From contig WRIR01000001.1 of the NCBI GenBank assembly GCA_009782605.1, forward strand, positions 1-64,000: DNA of 64,000 nucleotides, given 5' to 3'. The position numbers and the translations under genes were made by a program. Positions 20,298-28,590 of the stretch are shown piece by piece; positions within the stretch are counted from its first letter, which is position 1; the number at the start of each line of letters is the position of its first letter. The notes beneath the pieces were generated by a model that did not search any database, was not told the DNA's origin, and saw nothing but the letters and a program-made list of their open reading frames with translations. The DNA is from Eggerthellaceae bacterium (lineage in GTDB: Bacteria > Actinomycetota > Coriobacteriia > Coriobacteriales > Eggerthellaceae).

Positions 20298-21995
20298 GTG
20301 TCCAAGAAGCTCGACGAACCTGATTTCGGCCGCGCTGGGAGCGCGGGTGCCCGCGACGGCGCCGGGGGCGCGGGGGCTCGCGACGGCGCGAGGGGCGCGG
20401 GGGGGCGCGACGGCGCGGGGGGGCGCGACGGCGACGCGCTCAACTACCTCACGGTGGTGCTCGGCTTCGGCCTGTGCCGCGCCTGGATCGTGTTCTGCCT
20501 CTCCGCCTCCTTCCTCCACAGCCCCTGGATGCAGTCCCTGCCGCTGGCGGACACCGTGCTGGCGGACACCCTCGGGCTCGGCCATGCCCCCTATTGGCTC
20601 TACCTCGTCGCCGGGGCGCTCGCCGCGCTCTTCGCCGCCTTCGTCGCAGGGAACTTCCGCGAGGACGAGCAGGGCGTCCGCGTGTCGATGTACCGGGCCT
20701 GCGGCGCCCTGCTCGCCCTGTCTGCGGTCATCATCCCCTTTGCGCTTGCCCAGCACATCGAGCTGCTTATACTGAGCGGCTTTGTCATCGGCGGCGCCGG
20801 CGCCGGGGTGCTGCAGGTCTTGTGGGGCGAGCAGTTCGCGAAGCACGAGATACGCTTCGCGACCATCGCCTCCCCAGCGGCCGCCATCGTGACGGCGGTG
20901 CTCGTCGCCCTCACGTCGGCCGGGATAAGCCTGGTCGGCTATATCGTGTTCCCCCTGCTCTCCTTCGGCCTGCTGGTGTCCGGGTGGACAGGGGACGAGG
21001 TGTCAATGGGGACGTATAATTTTGACACCTTCGTTCGACTTCGTGACAGAAGAGAGCGTAAAAAGGTGTCAAAATTATACGTCCCCATTGACACCTCCAT
21101 TGACACCTGTCCGCAGGAGCTCGACGACAGGGTCAAGAGGTCCTTTGCCATCAAGGTCGGGAAGCTCATGTTCTCCATCATGGTCTTCTCCTTCCTCTGC
21201 CGCATCTTCGACACCCTCCCGCAGAACGGGCCCGACCCCTTTGCGCTCTTCGGCGGCAGCGTCCTGTTCTCCCTCATCATCGTCGGGGGAAGCTTCCTGG
21301 CCCTCAGTGCGGTGCTGGGGCAGCGCTTCAACCCGACCTTCACCTACCGCCTGTCCCTGCCCATCATGGTGGCGGGCTTCGTGGCCATCGTCCTGTTCTT
21401 CGACACCCATGCGGCGGTGTGCATCCTGCTTATCAACATCGGCTATGAGTTCTTCGACATACTGGTCTGGATACTTTTCACCGAGACGGCGCGGCGTGCG
21501 GGAGAGAGCCCCCTGCGTATATTCGGCCTCGGCGTGGCCTTCATGTTCACCGGCATGGCGCTCGGGTACCTCGTGGGCGACGTCCTCAACTCGCATATCG
21601 CGGGCGGGGGCGTCCAGGTGACCGCCGTCGCCGTGCTTTCCATCCTCAGCCTCGTCGTCGTCGCCTTCCTCGTCATCCCCGAGCAGACGGTCGAACAGCT
21701 CCTGCACGCCGTTCGGCCCGACAGGAGAAGCGAGCCCGACAGGCCCGCGGAGGCAGGCGCGCCCAACAACAAACTTGAGGTGAACTGCGGACGCGTTGCC
21801 AAGGCCTTCCGCCTCACGCCGCGCGAGGGCGAGGTCTTGGTGCTGCTTGCCCACGGGCGCACGCTTTCCATCATCGCGCGCGACCTCTTCGTGGCGAAGG
21901 GCACCGCACGCACGCACATGGAGAACATCTACCGCAAGCTCGACGTCCACAAGCAGCAAGAGCTCATCGACCTCGTGGAGCAGTTCGGGCCGTGA
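20298..21995 (+). CDS. Multi-TM LuxR-family transcriptional regulator carrying an in-frame REPIN-like insertion
   Basis: TM-rich N-terminus; C-terminal LTPREGEVLVLLAHGRTLSIIARDLFVAKGTARTHMENIYRKLDVHKQQELIDLV; GTG start. Confidence 0.9.
   Translation: MSKKLDEPDFGRAGSAGARDGAGGAGARDGARGAGGRDGAGGRDGDALNYLTVVLGFGLCRAWIVFCLSASFLHSPWMQSLPLADTVLADTLGLGHAPYWLYLVAGALAALFAAFVAGNFREDEQGVRVSMYRACGALLALSAVIIPFALAQHIELLILSGFVIGGAGAGVLQVLWGEQFAKHEIRFATIASPAAAIVTAVLVALTSAGISLVGYIVFPLLSFGLLVSGWTGDEVSMGTYNFDTFVRLRDRRERKKVSKLYVPIDTSIDTCPQELDDRVKRSFAIKVGKLMFSIMVFSFLCRIFDTLPQNGPDPFALFGGSVLFSLIIVGGSFLALSAVLGQRFNPTFTYRLSLPIMVAGFVAIVLFFDTHAAVCILLINIGYEFFDILVWILFTETARRAGESPLRIFGLGVAFMFTGMALGYLVGDVLNSHIAGGGVQVTAVAVLSILSLVVVAFLVIPEQTVEQLLHAVRPDRRSEPDRPAEAGAPNNKLEVNCGRVAKAFRLTPREGEVLVLLAHGRTLSIIARDLFVAKGTARTHMENIYRKLDVHKQQELIDLVEQFGP
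20986..21112. repeat. REPIN-like palindrome, subfamily A, inside LuxR ORF
   Basis: 33-bp perfect arms GGTGTCAATGGGGACGTATAATTTTGACACCTT / reverse complement, loop ~31 nt. Confidence 0.95.
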
Positions 21996-22045
21996 GGGGC
22001 AGCGGGGCGGACAGCGTGGCGGGCGGCGTGACGGGCGACAGGCCC

Positions 22046-22588
22046 CTACACTATCTCGATGGAGCGGATGGCGTCGCCGACGCGGAGCGCCAGCACGACG
22101 TCGATGCCTTCGGCCGTCGTGCCGAACGCGGTGAAGGCGTCGTCGAGCTCGGGCTGCCGTGCCAGGGAGAAGTAGAACTGGCAGCTGCCCGAATCGGGCT
22201 GCGACTTGTGGGCGAGGCACAGGCTGCCCAGCTCGTGGCGGTTGTTCGGCTTGCCTGCGTACTCGTCCTTGATGGTATAGCGGGCGTCCCCCGTGCCGGG
22301 GTGGATGCCCCGCAGGACGCCGCGCATCGCGGCATCGACCTGCGCCGGGCCGAGCCCCCGCGTCGTCGGGCAGCCGCCCAGCACCACCGAGCCCTGCTTG
22401 TAGGCGTGGAACTTGGTCTTCTCATAGAAGCCCTTCCGGGCAAGCTCGATGAAGTTCCCCACCGCAATCGGGGCGTCGTGTCCGGCAAGTCTTACCGTGA
22501 CCACCCCCTTGTCGGTCGTGATGATCGCGACCTCTCCCCCCTCGGGCACATACTGCGGGGTGTACAGCGGCAATACGACGCGTCCCAT
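22046..22588 (-). CDS. Cyclophilin-type peptidyl-prolyl cis-trans isomerase
   Basis: APIAVGNFIELARKGFYEKTKFHAY...SGSCQFYFSL. Confidence 0.88.
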   Translation of the reverse strand: MGRVVLPLYTPQYVPEGGEVAIITTDKGVVTVRLAGHDAPIAVGNFIELARKGFYEKTKFHAYKQGSVVLGGCPTTRGLGPAQVDAAMRGVLRGIHPGTGDARYTIKDEYAGKPNNRHELGSLCLAHKSQPDSGSCQFYFSLARQPELDDAFTAFGTTAEGIDVVLALRVGDAIRSIEIV

Positions 22589-22737
22589 CGGACATCCTTT
22601 CCCTCGCGTTCCAAGTCCCCCCAGACACTAGCCCCAAAGCGCCCGCCCCGCATCAGACGCTCCGTCCGATTTTCTGCCAATTTGCCCTGTTGGGCCTCTC
22701 AGCTCTAGACCAGCCAGGCGGGGACGCGCCAGTTGCC

Positions 22738-22911
22738 TTTGTCGATGGGGACGACGTCGGGCGACACGTGTGACAAGGGGGTGGACAGGGGACGGGGCGT
22801 TTGTCACCTTTGGATACGTTCGGGGACGAGCGTCAATGGGGACGAGTGTCAATGGAAAAAGAGCACCCCGACCAGTAAGAGGCCCCCTGTCACACTCACC
22901 ACTCGTCCACC
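22738..22911. repeat. Degenerate REPIN-like cluster downstream of uppP
   Basis: gtcgatggggacg, gtggacaggggacg, cgtcaatggggacg, gtgtcaatgg; gtgacaa...ttgtcac hairpin. Confidence 0.7.
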
Positions 22912-22913
22912 GG

Positions 22914-23849
22914 CTATGTGAGGGCGAAGTAGGCGAGGACGACTATGCCTACGGCGATGCGGTAGATGCCGAAGGGGATGAAGCTGTGCTTTTGCACGAA
23001 GCCGATGAGGAACTTGATGGACGCGACCGACAAAAGGAAGGCTGTCACGACGCCCACGGCGAGCACGGCCACTTCGGTGGAGCTTATCGAGAGCCCTGTG
23101 GAAATGAGGTATTTGACGGTCTTGAGCAGGCCCCATCCGAACATGACGGGGACCGCGAGGAAGAAGCTGAACTCCGCGGCGGCGACGCGGGAGCACCCGG
23201 CCAGCAGGCCGCCGATGATGGTCGAGCCCGAACGGGAGGTGCCCGGGATGATCGCAAGCGTTTGGAAGGCGCCGATGACGAGCGCCGTCTTCATGTCTAT
23301 CTCGTCCACCGTCTCGACCCGGTAGCCCGGCAGGGCACGGGGCTTGCCCGCCATGGTCCCGGCCGTGATGCTGCTGTCCAGGCGGGCATGCCTTCCCCGC
23401 GACGGCGCTTCCTCGACGGTCGCCGTCCCGTGCTTTTCCTTGTGACGGAGCTCGATGACGATGAACGCGATCCCGTAGACGATGAGCGCTATCGAGACCG
23501 TGACCGCGCCGTAGAAGTTGTCGTGGGCCCAGTCGTCCAGCGCGAGGCCGACGATGGCGGCGGGGATGCACCCGACGACCACCATGCCCCACAGCTTCCA
23601 CGTGCGCTTCTTCGAGGCTGCGGCCTTCTGCGGAGAGAAGGGGTTGAGCTTGTGGAAGTACAGGATGATGACCGCCAAAATGGAGCCCAGCTGGATGATC
23701 ACGAGGAAGAGTTCGAGAAATTCGGTGCTTACCTGGAGTTTCACGAATTCGTCGACGAGTATCATGTGTCCCGTCGACGAGACGGGCAGCCATTCGGTGA
23801 TGCCTTGCACCACGCCGACAACGAAGGCCTTCAATGCTTCAAGAATCAT
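22914..23849 (-). CDS. uppP: Undecaprenyl-diphosphatase
   Basis: VVQGITEWLPVSSTGHMILV; PGTSRSGSTI. Confidence 0.95.
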   Translation of the reverse strand: MILEALKAFVVGVVQGITEWLPVSSTGHMILVDEFVKLQVSTEFLELFLVIIQLGSILAVIILYFHKLNPFSPQKAAASKKRTWKLWGMVVVGCIPAAIVGLALDDWAHDNFYGAVTVSIALIVYGIAFIVIELRHKEKHGTATVEEAPSRGRHARLDSSITAGTMAGKPRALPGYRVETVDEIDMKTALVIGAFQTLAIIPGTSRSGSTIIGGLLAGCSRVAAAEFSFFLAVPVMFGWGLLKTVKYLISTGLSISSTEVAVLAVGVVTAFLLSVASIKFLIGFVQKHSFIPFGIYRIAVGIVVLAYFALT

Positions 23850-24043
23850 AGCTGCGCTTCCTTATCGCCCGCTTGCGCGGGCCTGTTCTCGCGGGCCCGA
23901 CGAACGGCGAGGGCCCGGGGGTTCCTGTATTCTGCCTTTGATTGTACACGAGCGCGGGCGGGAGTACGCTGGCACGCACCATAATACCTCAAGAATCCCC
24001 TCCCCTGTGGGGGGTGCGTGCCAATGGGGACGGATGGACAAGG

Positions 24044-24140
24044 GGATGGACAAGGGTACGTATAATTCGTCCATCGGTGGACAGGGGACGGTACTGAGTG
24101 TGGCAATAGATGGACGAATTATACGTACCCTTGTCCATCC
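24044..24140. repeat. REPIN-like palindrome, subfamily B
   Basis: 32-nt arms ggatggacaagggtacgtataattcgtccatc / reverse complement. Confidence 0.95.
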
Positions 24141-25549
24141 CGCTGGCGGGAGGCGCTTCCCGGGATGCCCAGCACGTTGCGGTACTTGTTCACCGTCCGG
24201 CGGGACACCTCGACCCCCTGGCCTGCAAGGAGCTCCACTATCTGGGAGTCGCTGAAGGGGCGGCTCTTGTCCTCCGAGTCGACGAGGGCCTTGATGGCCT
24301 GCTTCGCGCCCAACGACGAAGGGCCGCCTGGCGCGCCTCTCAGCGCCGGGCTCGGGAAGAAGGAGCGGAGCTCGAATACCCCGTGGGGGGTTTGGATGTA
24401 GTTCCCGTTGACAATGCGGCTCACCGTCGACTCGCTCACCCCTGCCTGGCCGGCAATCTCGGACATGGTGAGGGGCCGCATCCCCCGCAGGCCCTCGGCG
24501 AGGAAGCCGGCCTGGGAGCGCATGATGCAGCACGCAATGCTGTGCAGGGTCGCCTGGCGGCGCTCCACGCCGGTCATGAGCGCTTTTGCGGCCTTGAGAT
24601 TTTCCCTCAGATAGGCCTGCGTCTCCTTGTTGGTGTTGCTGTCCCCCATGAGGTCGAGATAGCTTTGCTCCAAGGCGAGCTGGGGGATGCCGAGGTCGAA
24701 GAGCTCGACGAGGATTTCCTTGCCTCGGAGCCTGACCGAGACCTCGGGGATGACCGACCCGTCGGCCTCGTGGCAAAAGGAAAGGCCGGGGCGCGGGTTC
24801 AAGGCCCTTATCTGACCGACTATCCTCTGGATTTCGCCTATCGGCGCCCCGAGGCGGTCAGCGACCTTGCAAAGGCTCCCCGACGCGATGTCGCCGAGGT
24901 GGTCTTCCACCACCTTTTGGGCCAGGGCGCTGTCCTCGCCCCGCGCCTGCAGCTGTAGCCAGAGGCATTCCCCCAAATCGCGTGCGGCCACGCCGGTCGG
25001 CTGGCACAGCTGCAGCAGGCCGACCATCCGCTCCACCTCTTCGGGCGCCTGGTTCAGGCAGCGTGCCGCCTCCCCCACCGTGATGCGCAGGTAGCCGTTG
25101 CTGTCGATGTTGCCTATCAGGTATGACGCCGCCAGGCGCTCGCCGGGCGTTCGCACGTCGAAGCGGACCTGGTCTTCCAGGTGGCTTTTCAGGGAGGGCC
25201 GTTCGGTGAAGAACTGCTCGAAGGAATAGTCCTGCCGCTGCTTGTGTTCGCTGTGCGAGCCGACCGGCCGCCTGCGCTCAAGGCGGTCGGCCAGTGCGGT
25301 GACGCTCGTGTAGTCAAGGGCCTCGGGCGGGCCGCTGTCTTCGCTGGCGGGCAGTGCTTCTTCGCCGAAGGGGTCGGCCTCGTGCTCATCGAGACACAGA
25401 AGCGGGTTCTCGCGCAGGGCGTTTTGGACGAACTGCGACAGCTCGACGGCAGACATCCCGAATATCTGGATGCCGAGCTTCATTTCCGCAGATAGCCTTA
25501 ACCCGTTTTTTTGCTCAAGCGAAATGCTGTGGTACATGCCTTCGTTCAT
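24119..25549 (-). CDS. rpoN: RNA polymerase sigma-54 factor
   Basis: GLRLSAEMKLGIQIFGMSAVELSQFVQNALRENPLL; TGVAARDLGECLWLQL; SRRTVNKYRNVLGIP (RpoN box). Confidence 0.92.
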   Translation of the reverse strand: MNEGMYHSISLEQKNGLRLSAEMKLGIQIFGMSAVELSQFVQNALRENPLLCLDEHEADPFGEEALPASEDSGPPEALDYTSVTALADRLERRRPVGSHSEHKQRQDYSFEQFFTERPSLKSHLEDQVRFDVRTPGERLAASYLIGNIDSNGYLRITVGEAARCLNQAPEEVERMVGLLQLCQPTGVAARDLGECLWLQLQARGEDSALAQKVVEDHLGDIASGSLCKVADRLGAPIGEIQRIVGQIRALNPRPGLSFCHEADGSVIPEVSVRLRGKEILVELFDLGIPQLALEQSYLDLMGDSNTNKETQAYLRENLKAAKALMTGVERRQATLHSIACCIMRSQAGFLAEGLRGMRPLTMSEIAGQAGVSESTVSRIVNGNYIQTPHGVFELRSFFPSPALRGAPGGPSSLGAKQAIKALVDSEDKSRPFSDSQIVELLAGQGVEVSRRTVNKYRNVLGIPGSASRQRDGQGYV

Positions 25550-25731
25550 TCCTGCCTGAGGGGGGCGTGCCCCGTGCCTCTGTGTTCCATAGGAAGGAGT
25601 ATAGGGCATGTGCCGGCAAAGGCCCGCCCACACGGCGGCGCAGCGTAAAAATTTCAAAGATTTCATGCAGTATCGGAGCGCGGCGGCGGCCAGGGATCCG
25701 ATATGGTACAGTTCTCCTTCCTAGGAGGATT

Positions 25732-27546
25732 ATGATTGGTAGTATTGCCCCCGGGTTTGCCGAACTTGAGCAGACCCTTCTCAAGAACCAGCCGCCGGCG
25801 GCCAGGAAGGCCTGGGATGCGCTCGCCGAGGCGAAGCGCGGCTTCCTCGAAAGCGCGGCCGACCCCCGGCTCTCCGGGGCGGTGCGCACCGAGATCGCCG
25901 AGTCGTGGCTGCGCAGCCGCGAGGCGGGCCTCGACCCCCATGCCGCCCGGGTCTGCGCCCCCCTTGACGAGCAGGCCTTCGAGGGCCTTTGTGCCCGCCA
26001 CCGACAGCTTATCGAGGCCGCCGAGCCCGTGCTGAACGCGATCAACGGGCTTGACCTGGCAAACGACTACGTCTTTGAGATAACAGACCCTTCCGGGGTC
26101 TCGCTCCTGCAGACCGGCAACTTCGGCCTCCATGAGTTCACGGGGCCCCGGTCGGTCTTCAACGAGGCCACCATGGGGACCTGCGCCCACTCGCTGTGCG
26201 TGCGCTACAAGACCTCGTTCCAGGTGGTGGGCCCCGAGCACTACAGCACGGTGCTGCAGAACCTCAACGCGATCGCCGCGCCCATATTCGACGAGCGTGA
26301 CGAGGTGGCAGCGACGCTCCTGCTTACCCAGCCGCTTGTCGGGGACCCCTGGCTCCCCGAGTCCCTGCGCCTCCAATCGCACACCCTGGGCCTTGTCTTG
26401 AGCCTCACTTCCGCGATCGGCTACAAGCTACAGCTGCGCAGGTCGCAGGCACAGCTCCGCAGGATGCAGAGGGGCGGGGCGGGGACGGCGGGGGCGGCGG
26501 ACGCAGGGCGGGGGCGCGGCTCCCTGGGCCCGGTCGGGGACGATGCCGCCACCGGCTTCGACGACATCTTGGGGAACTCGAAAGGCTTCCGAGACACCGT
26601 CGCGCTGGCAAAGCGCTTCGCCCTGACCGGCGAGCATATCATCCTCAGCGGGGAAAGCGGCACCGGGAAGGAGCTCTTCGCCCAGGCCATCCACAACTAC
26701 TCGAAGGCGGGCGGGGCCTTCATGTCGATCAACTGCGCCGCCATACCTCCCCGGCTTATCGAAAGCGAGCTGTTCGGCTACGAGTCCGGCAGCTTCACGG
26801 GCGCCGAGAAGGGCGGGCGCCCCGGAAAGGTGGAGCTCGCCGACGGCGGCACCCTCTTCCTCGACGAGATCGGCGACATGGCGCTCGACCTGCAGGCGAC
26901 CCTGCTGCGCGTCTTAGAGAACAAGAGGGTCATGAGGGTCGGCGGCAGGAGCTACCGGCAGATAGACTTCCGGGTGATTGCCGCAACCAACAGCGACCTG
27001 GGCGCGATGGTCGAGTCGGGCAGGTTCCGCGCAGACCTGCTCTTCCGGCTCTCCGTCCTGGCCGTCGCCCTGCCCCCCCTGCGGGAGCGCCCCGAAGACA
27101 AGCGGCTGTTCGCCCACTTCTTCTTGGACGAGTGCAGGCAGAAGGGCATTCCGGGCCCGGGCGGGTTCGCCCCGGAGACGCTTGAGGCCATCGAGGGCTA
27201 CGACTGGCCGGGCAACGTGCGGCAGCTCAAGAACGCGGTCACGGCAGCCTTCTATTCCGCGGCCGGGCCGACCATCGCGGTCGGCGACCTTCCCGCCTCT
27301 GTGGCGGCGGGCCACTGTGCCGGGGCTGGCGGAGACGCGGACGGGGACGGGGGCGAAGCCGGAAACGGGAACGGAGATGTGGCCGGAGACGGGGGCCTCT
27401 CGCTCGGCCTCCAGGAAGAACGGCTCATACGGGCCGCCCTCGCCAGGACGCAGGGCAACATCGCCCAGGCCGCCGCCCTGCTCGGCATCAGCAAGGCGAC
27501 CCTCTACCGCAAGCTCGACAGGTACCGCATCCGCCCCGAGTTTTGA
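25732..27546 (+). CDS. Sigma-54-dependent enhancer-binding regulator (AcoR-like)
   Basis: GESGTGKELFAQAIH; GSFTGAEKGG; GTLFLDEIGDM; Fis-type C-terminal HTH; ATG preceded by AGGAGG. Confidence 0.93.
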   Translation: MIGSIAPGFAELEQTLLKNQPPAARKAWDALAEAKRGFLESAADPRLSGAVRTEIAESWLRSREAGLDPHAARVCAPLDEQAFEGLCARHRQLIEAAEPVLNAINGLDLANDYVFEITDPSGVSLLQTGNFGLHEFTGPRSVFNEATMGTCAHSLCVRYKTSFQVVGPEHYSTVLQNLNAIAAPIFDERDEVAATLLLTQPLVGDPWLPESLRLQSHTLGLVLSLTSAIGYKLQLRRSQAQLRRMQRGGAGTAGAADAGRGRGSLGPVGDDAATGFDDILGNSKGFRDTVALAKRFALTGEHIILSGESGTGKELFAQAIHNYSKAGGAFMSINCAAIPPRLIESELFGYESGSFTGAEKGGRPGKVELADGGTLFLDEIGDMALDLQATLLRVLENKRVMRVGGRSYRQIDFRVIAATNSDLGAMVESGRFRADLLFRLSVLAVALPPLRERPEDKRLFAHFFLDECRQKGIPGPGGFAPETLEAIEGYDWPGNVRQLKNAVTAAFYSAAGPTIAVGDLPASVAAGHCAGAGGDADGDGGEAGNGNGDVAGDGGLSLGLQEERLIRAALARTQGNIAQAAALLGISKATLYRKLDRYRIRPEF

Positions 27547-27577
27547 GGGCGCAAAGGGGCGCTCCCCCTTGTGTCCC

Positions 27578-28537
27578 TTACTCCCAGAACCCCTTGACTG
27601 GAACGTCGATCTGGTCGGCGATGTCGTCGAGCCGCTGCATCTCGCCGGCACCCAGTTCAAGACCCAAAGCCATAAGGGGGCTCTCAAGGTGGTGTTGCTT
27701 GGTGACGCCGATTATCGGCAGCGTCCCTTTCGCGATAGCCCAGGCTATCGCGACCGCCGGAATGTCGGCGCCATGGGCCTGGGCAAGGCGGGAGAGCTCG
27801 GCCATAAGGGGCTCTATGCTGGCAAGGAGCCCCGGCGTGTACCTCTTGCCGCGCACGCCTCCCGGCAAGGGCTTGTCTTTGGAGTAGCGCCCGGTCAGTG
27901 CGCCCTGCTCAAGCACCATGTACGAGAAGAACACAAGGCCGTTCTCCCTGCAGTACGCTACGACCCCGTCCTTCTCATGGTGGCGGTACAGGAGGCTGAA
28001 ATGGCTCTGGACGGCGCCGAGCCTCAGGCCCTCGCTTTCCAGGATGGCACGGGCCTCGGCAATCTGCTCCAGGCTGTGGTTCGACACACCGGCAACCCGT
28101 ATCTTGCCGGACTTCATCAGGGGGACAAGCTCCTTCGTCCATTTCTCGACGTTTTGCGGCACATGGATCCAGTAGACGTCGATCCCGTCCACGCCCAAGT
28201 TCTTGCAGCTCTTCTTCAAGGTTGCCGCAAGGGAGCCTTTTCGGCTCGTCGCCATCGGGAAGAACTTTGTGGAGAAGACGGCCTCGCCATGCTTCCGGCT
28301 GAAACCGCCGAGCAGCTTCTCCGCGCTGCCTTTTCCGTAAATCTCGGCGGTGTCCCAAAAGGTCAGCCCCGCCTCAGCAGCGCGTGCATAGACCCGCTCC
28401 AGCTCCTGCGGGTCTACGGGGCTCCCGAAAATCATCTTGGAGCCGTTGAACCCCGTTCCCCAGGCCCATGTCCCCAGCGCGATCGGGGGAACGCTCAGCC
28501 CTTGCAGGGAAACGCCCTTGATTCCTGTGGCCATCAT
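27578..28537 (-). CDS. Aldo/keto reductase
   Basis: FWDTAEIYGKGSAEKLLGG; VDGIDVYWIHVP; AGVSNHSLEQI. Confidence 0.93.
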   Translation of the reverse strand: MMATGIKGVSLQGLSVPPIALGTWAWGTGFNGSKMIFGSPVDPQELERVYARAAEAGLTFWDTAEIYGKGSAEKLLGGFSRKHGEAVFSTKFFPMATSRKGSLAATLKKSCKNLGVDGIDVYWIHVPQNVEKWTKELVPLMKSGKIRVAGVSNHSLEQIAEARAILESEGLRLGAVQSHFSLLYRHHEKDGVVAYCRENGLVFFSYMVLEQGALTGRYSKDKPLPGGVRGKRYTPGLLASIEPLMAELSRLAQAHGADIPAVAIAWAIAKGTLPIIGVTKQHHLESPLMALGLELGAGEMQRLDDIADQIDVPVKGFWE

Positions 28538-28590
28538 GTGATACCTCTCGATTCTCTCTCGGTCTTATATGTGCACTCCGGCACGGGGGC

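Noticed and set aside
26811-26830. GSFTGA in place of GAFTGA in the sigma-54 activator
   Set aside because: Known conservative variant in AcoR-like regulators; not evidence of inactivity
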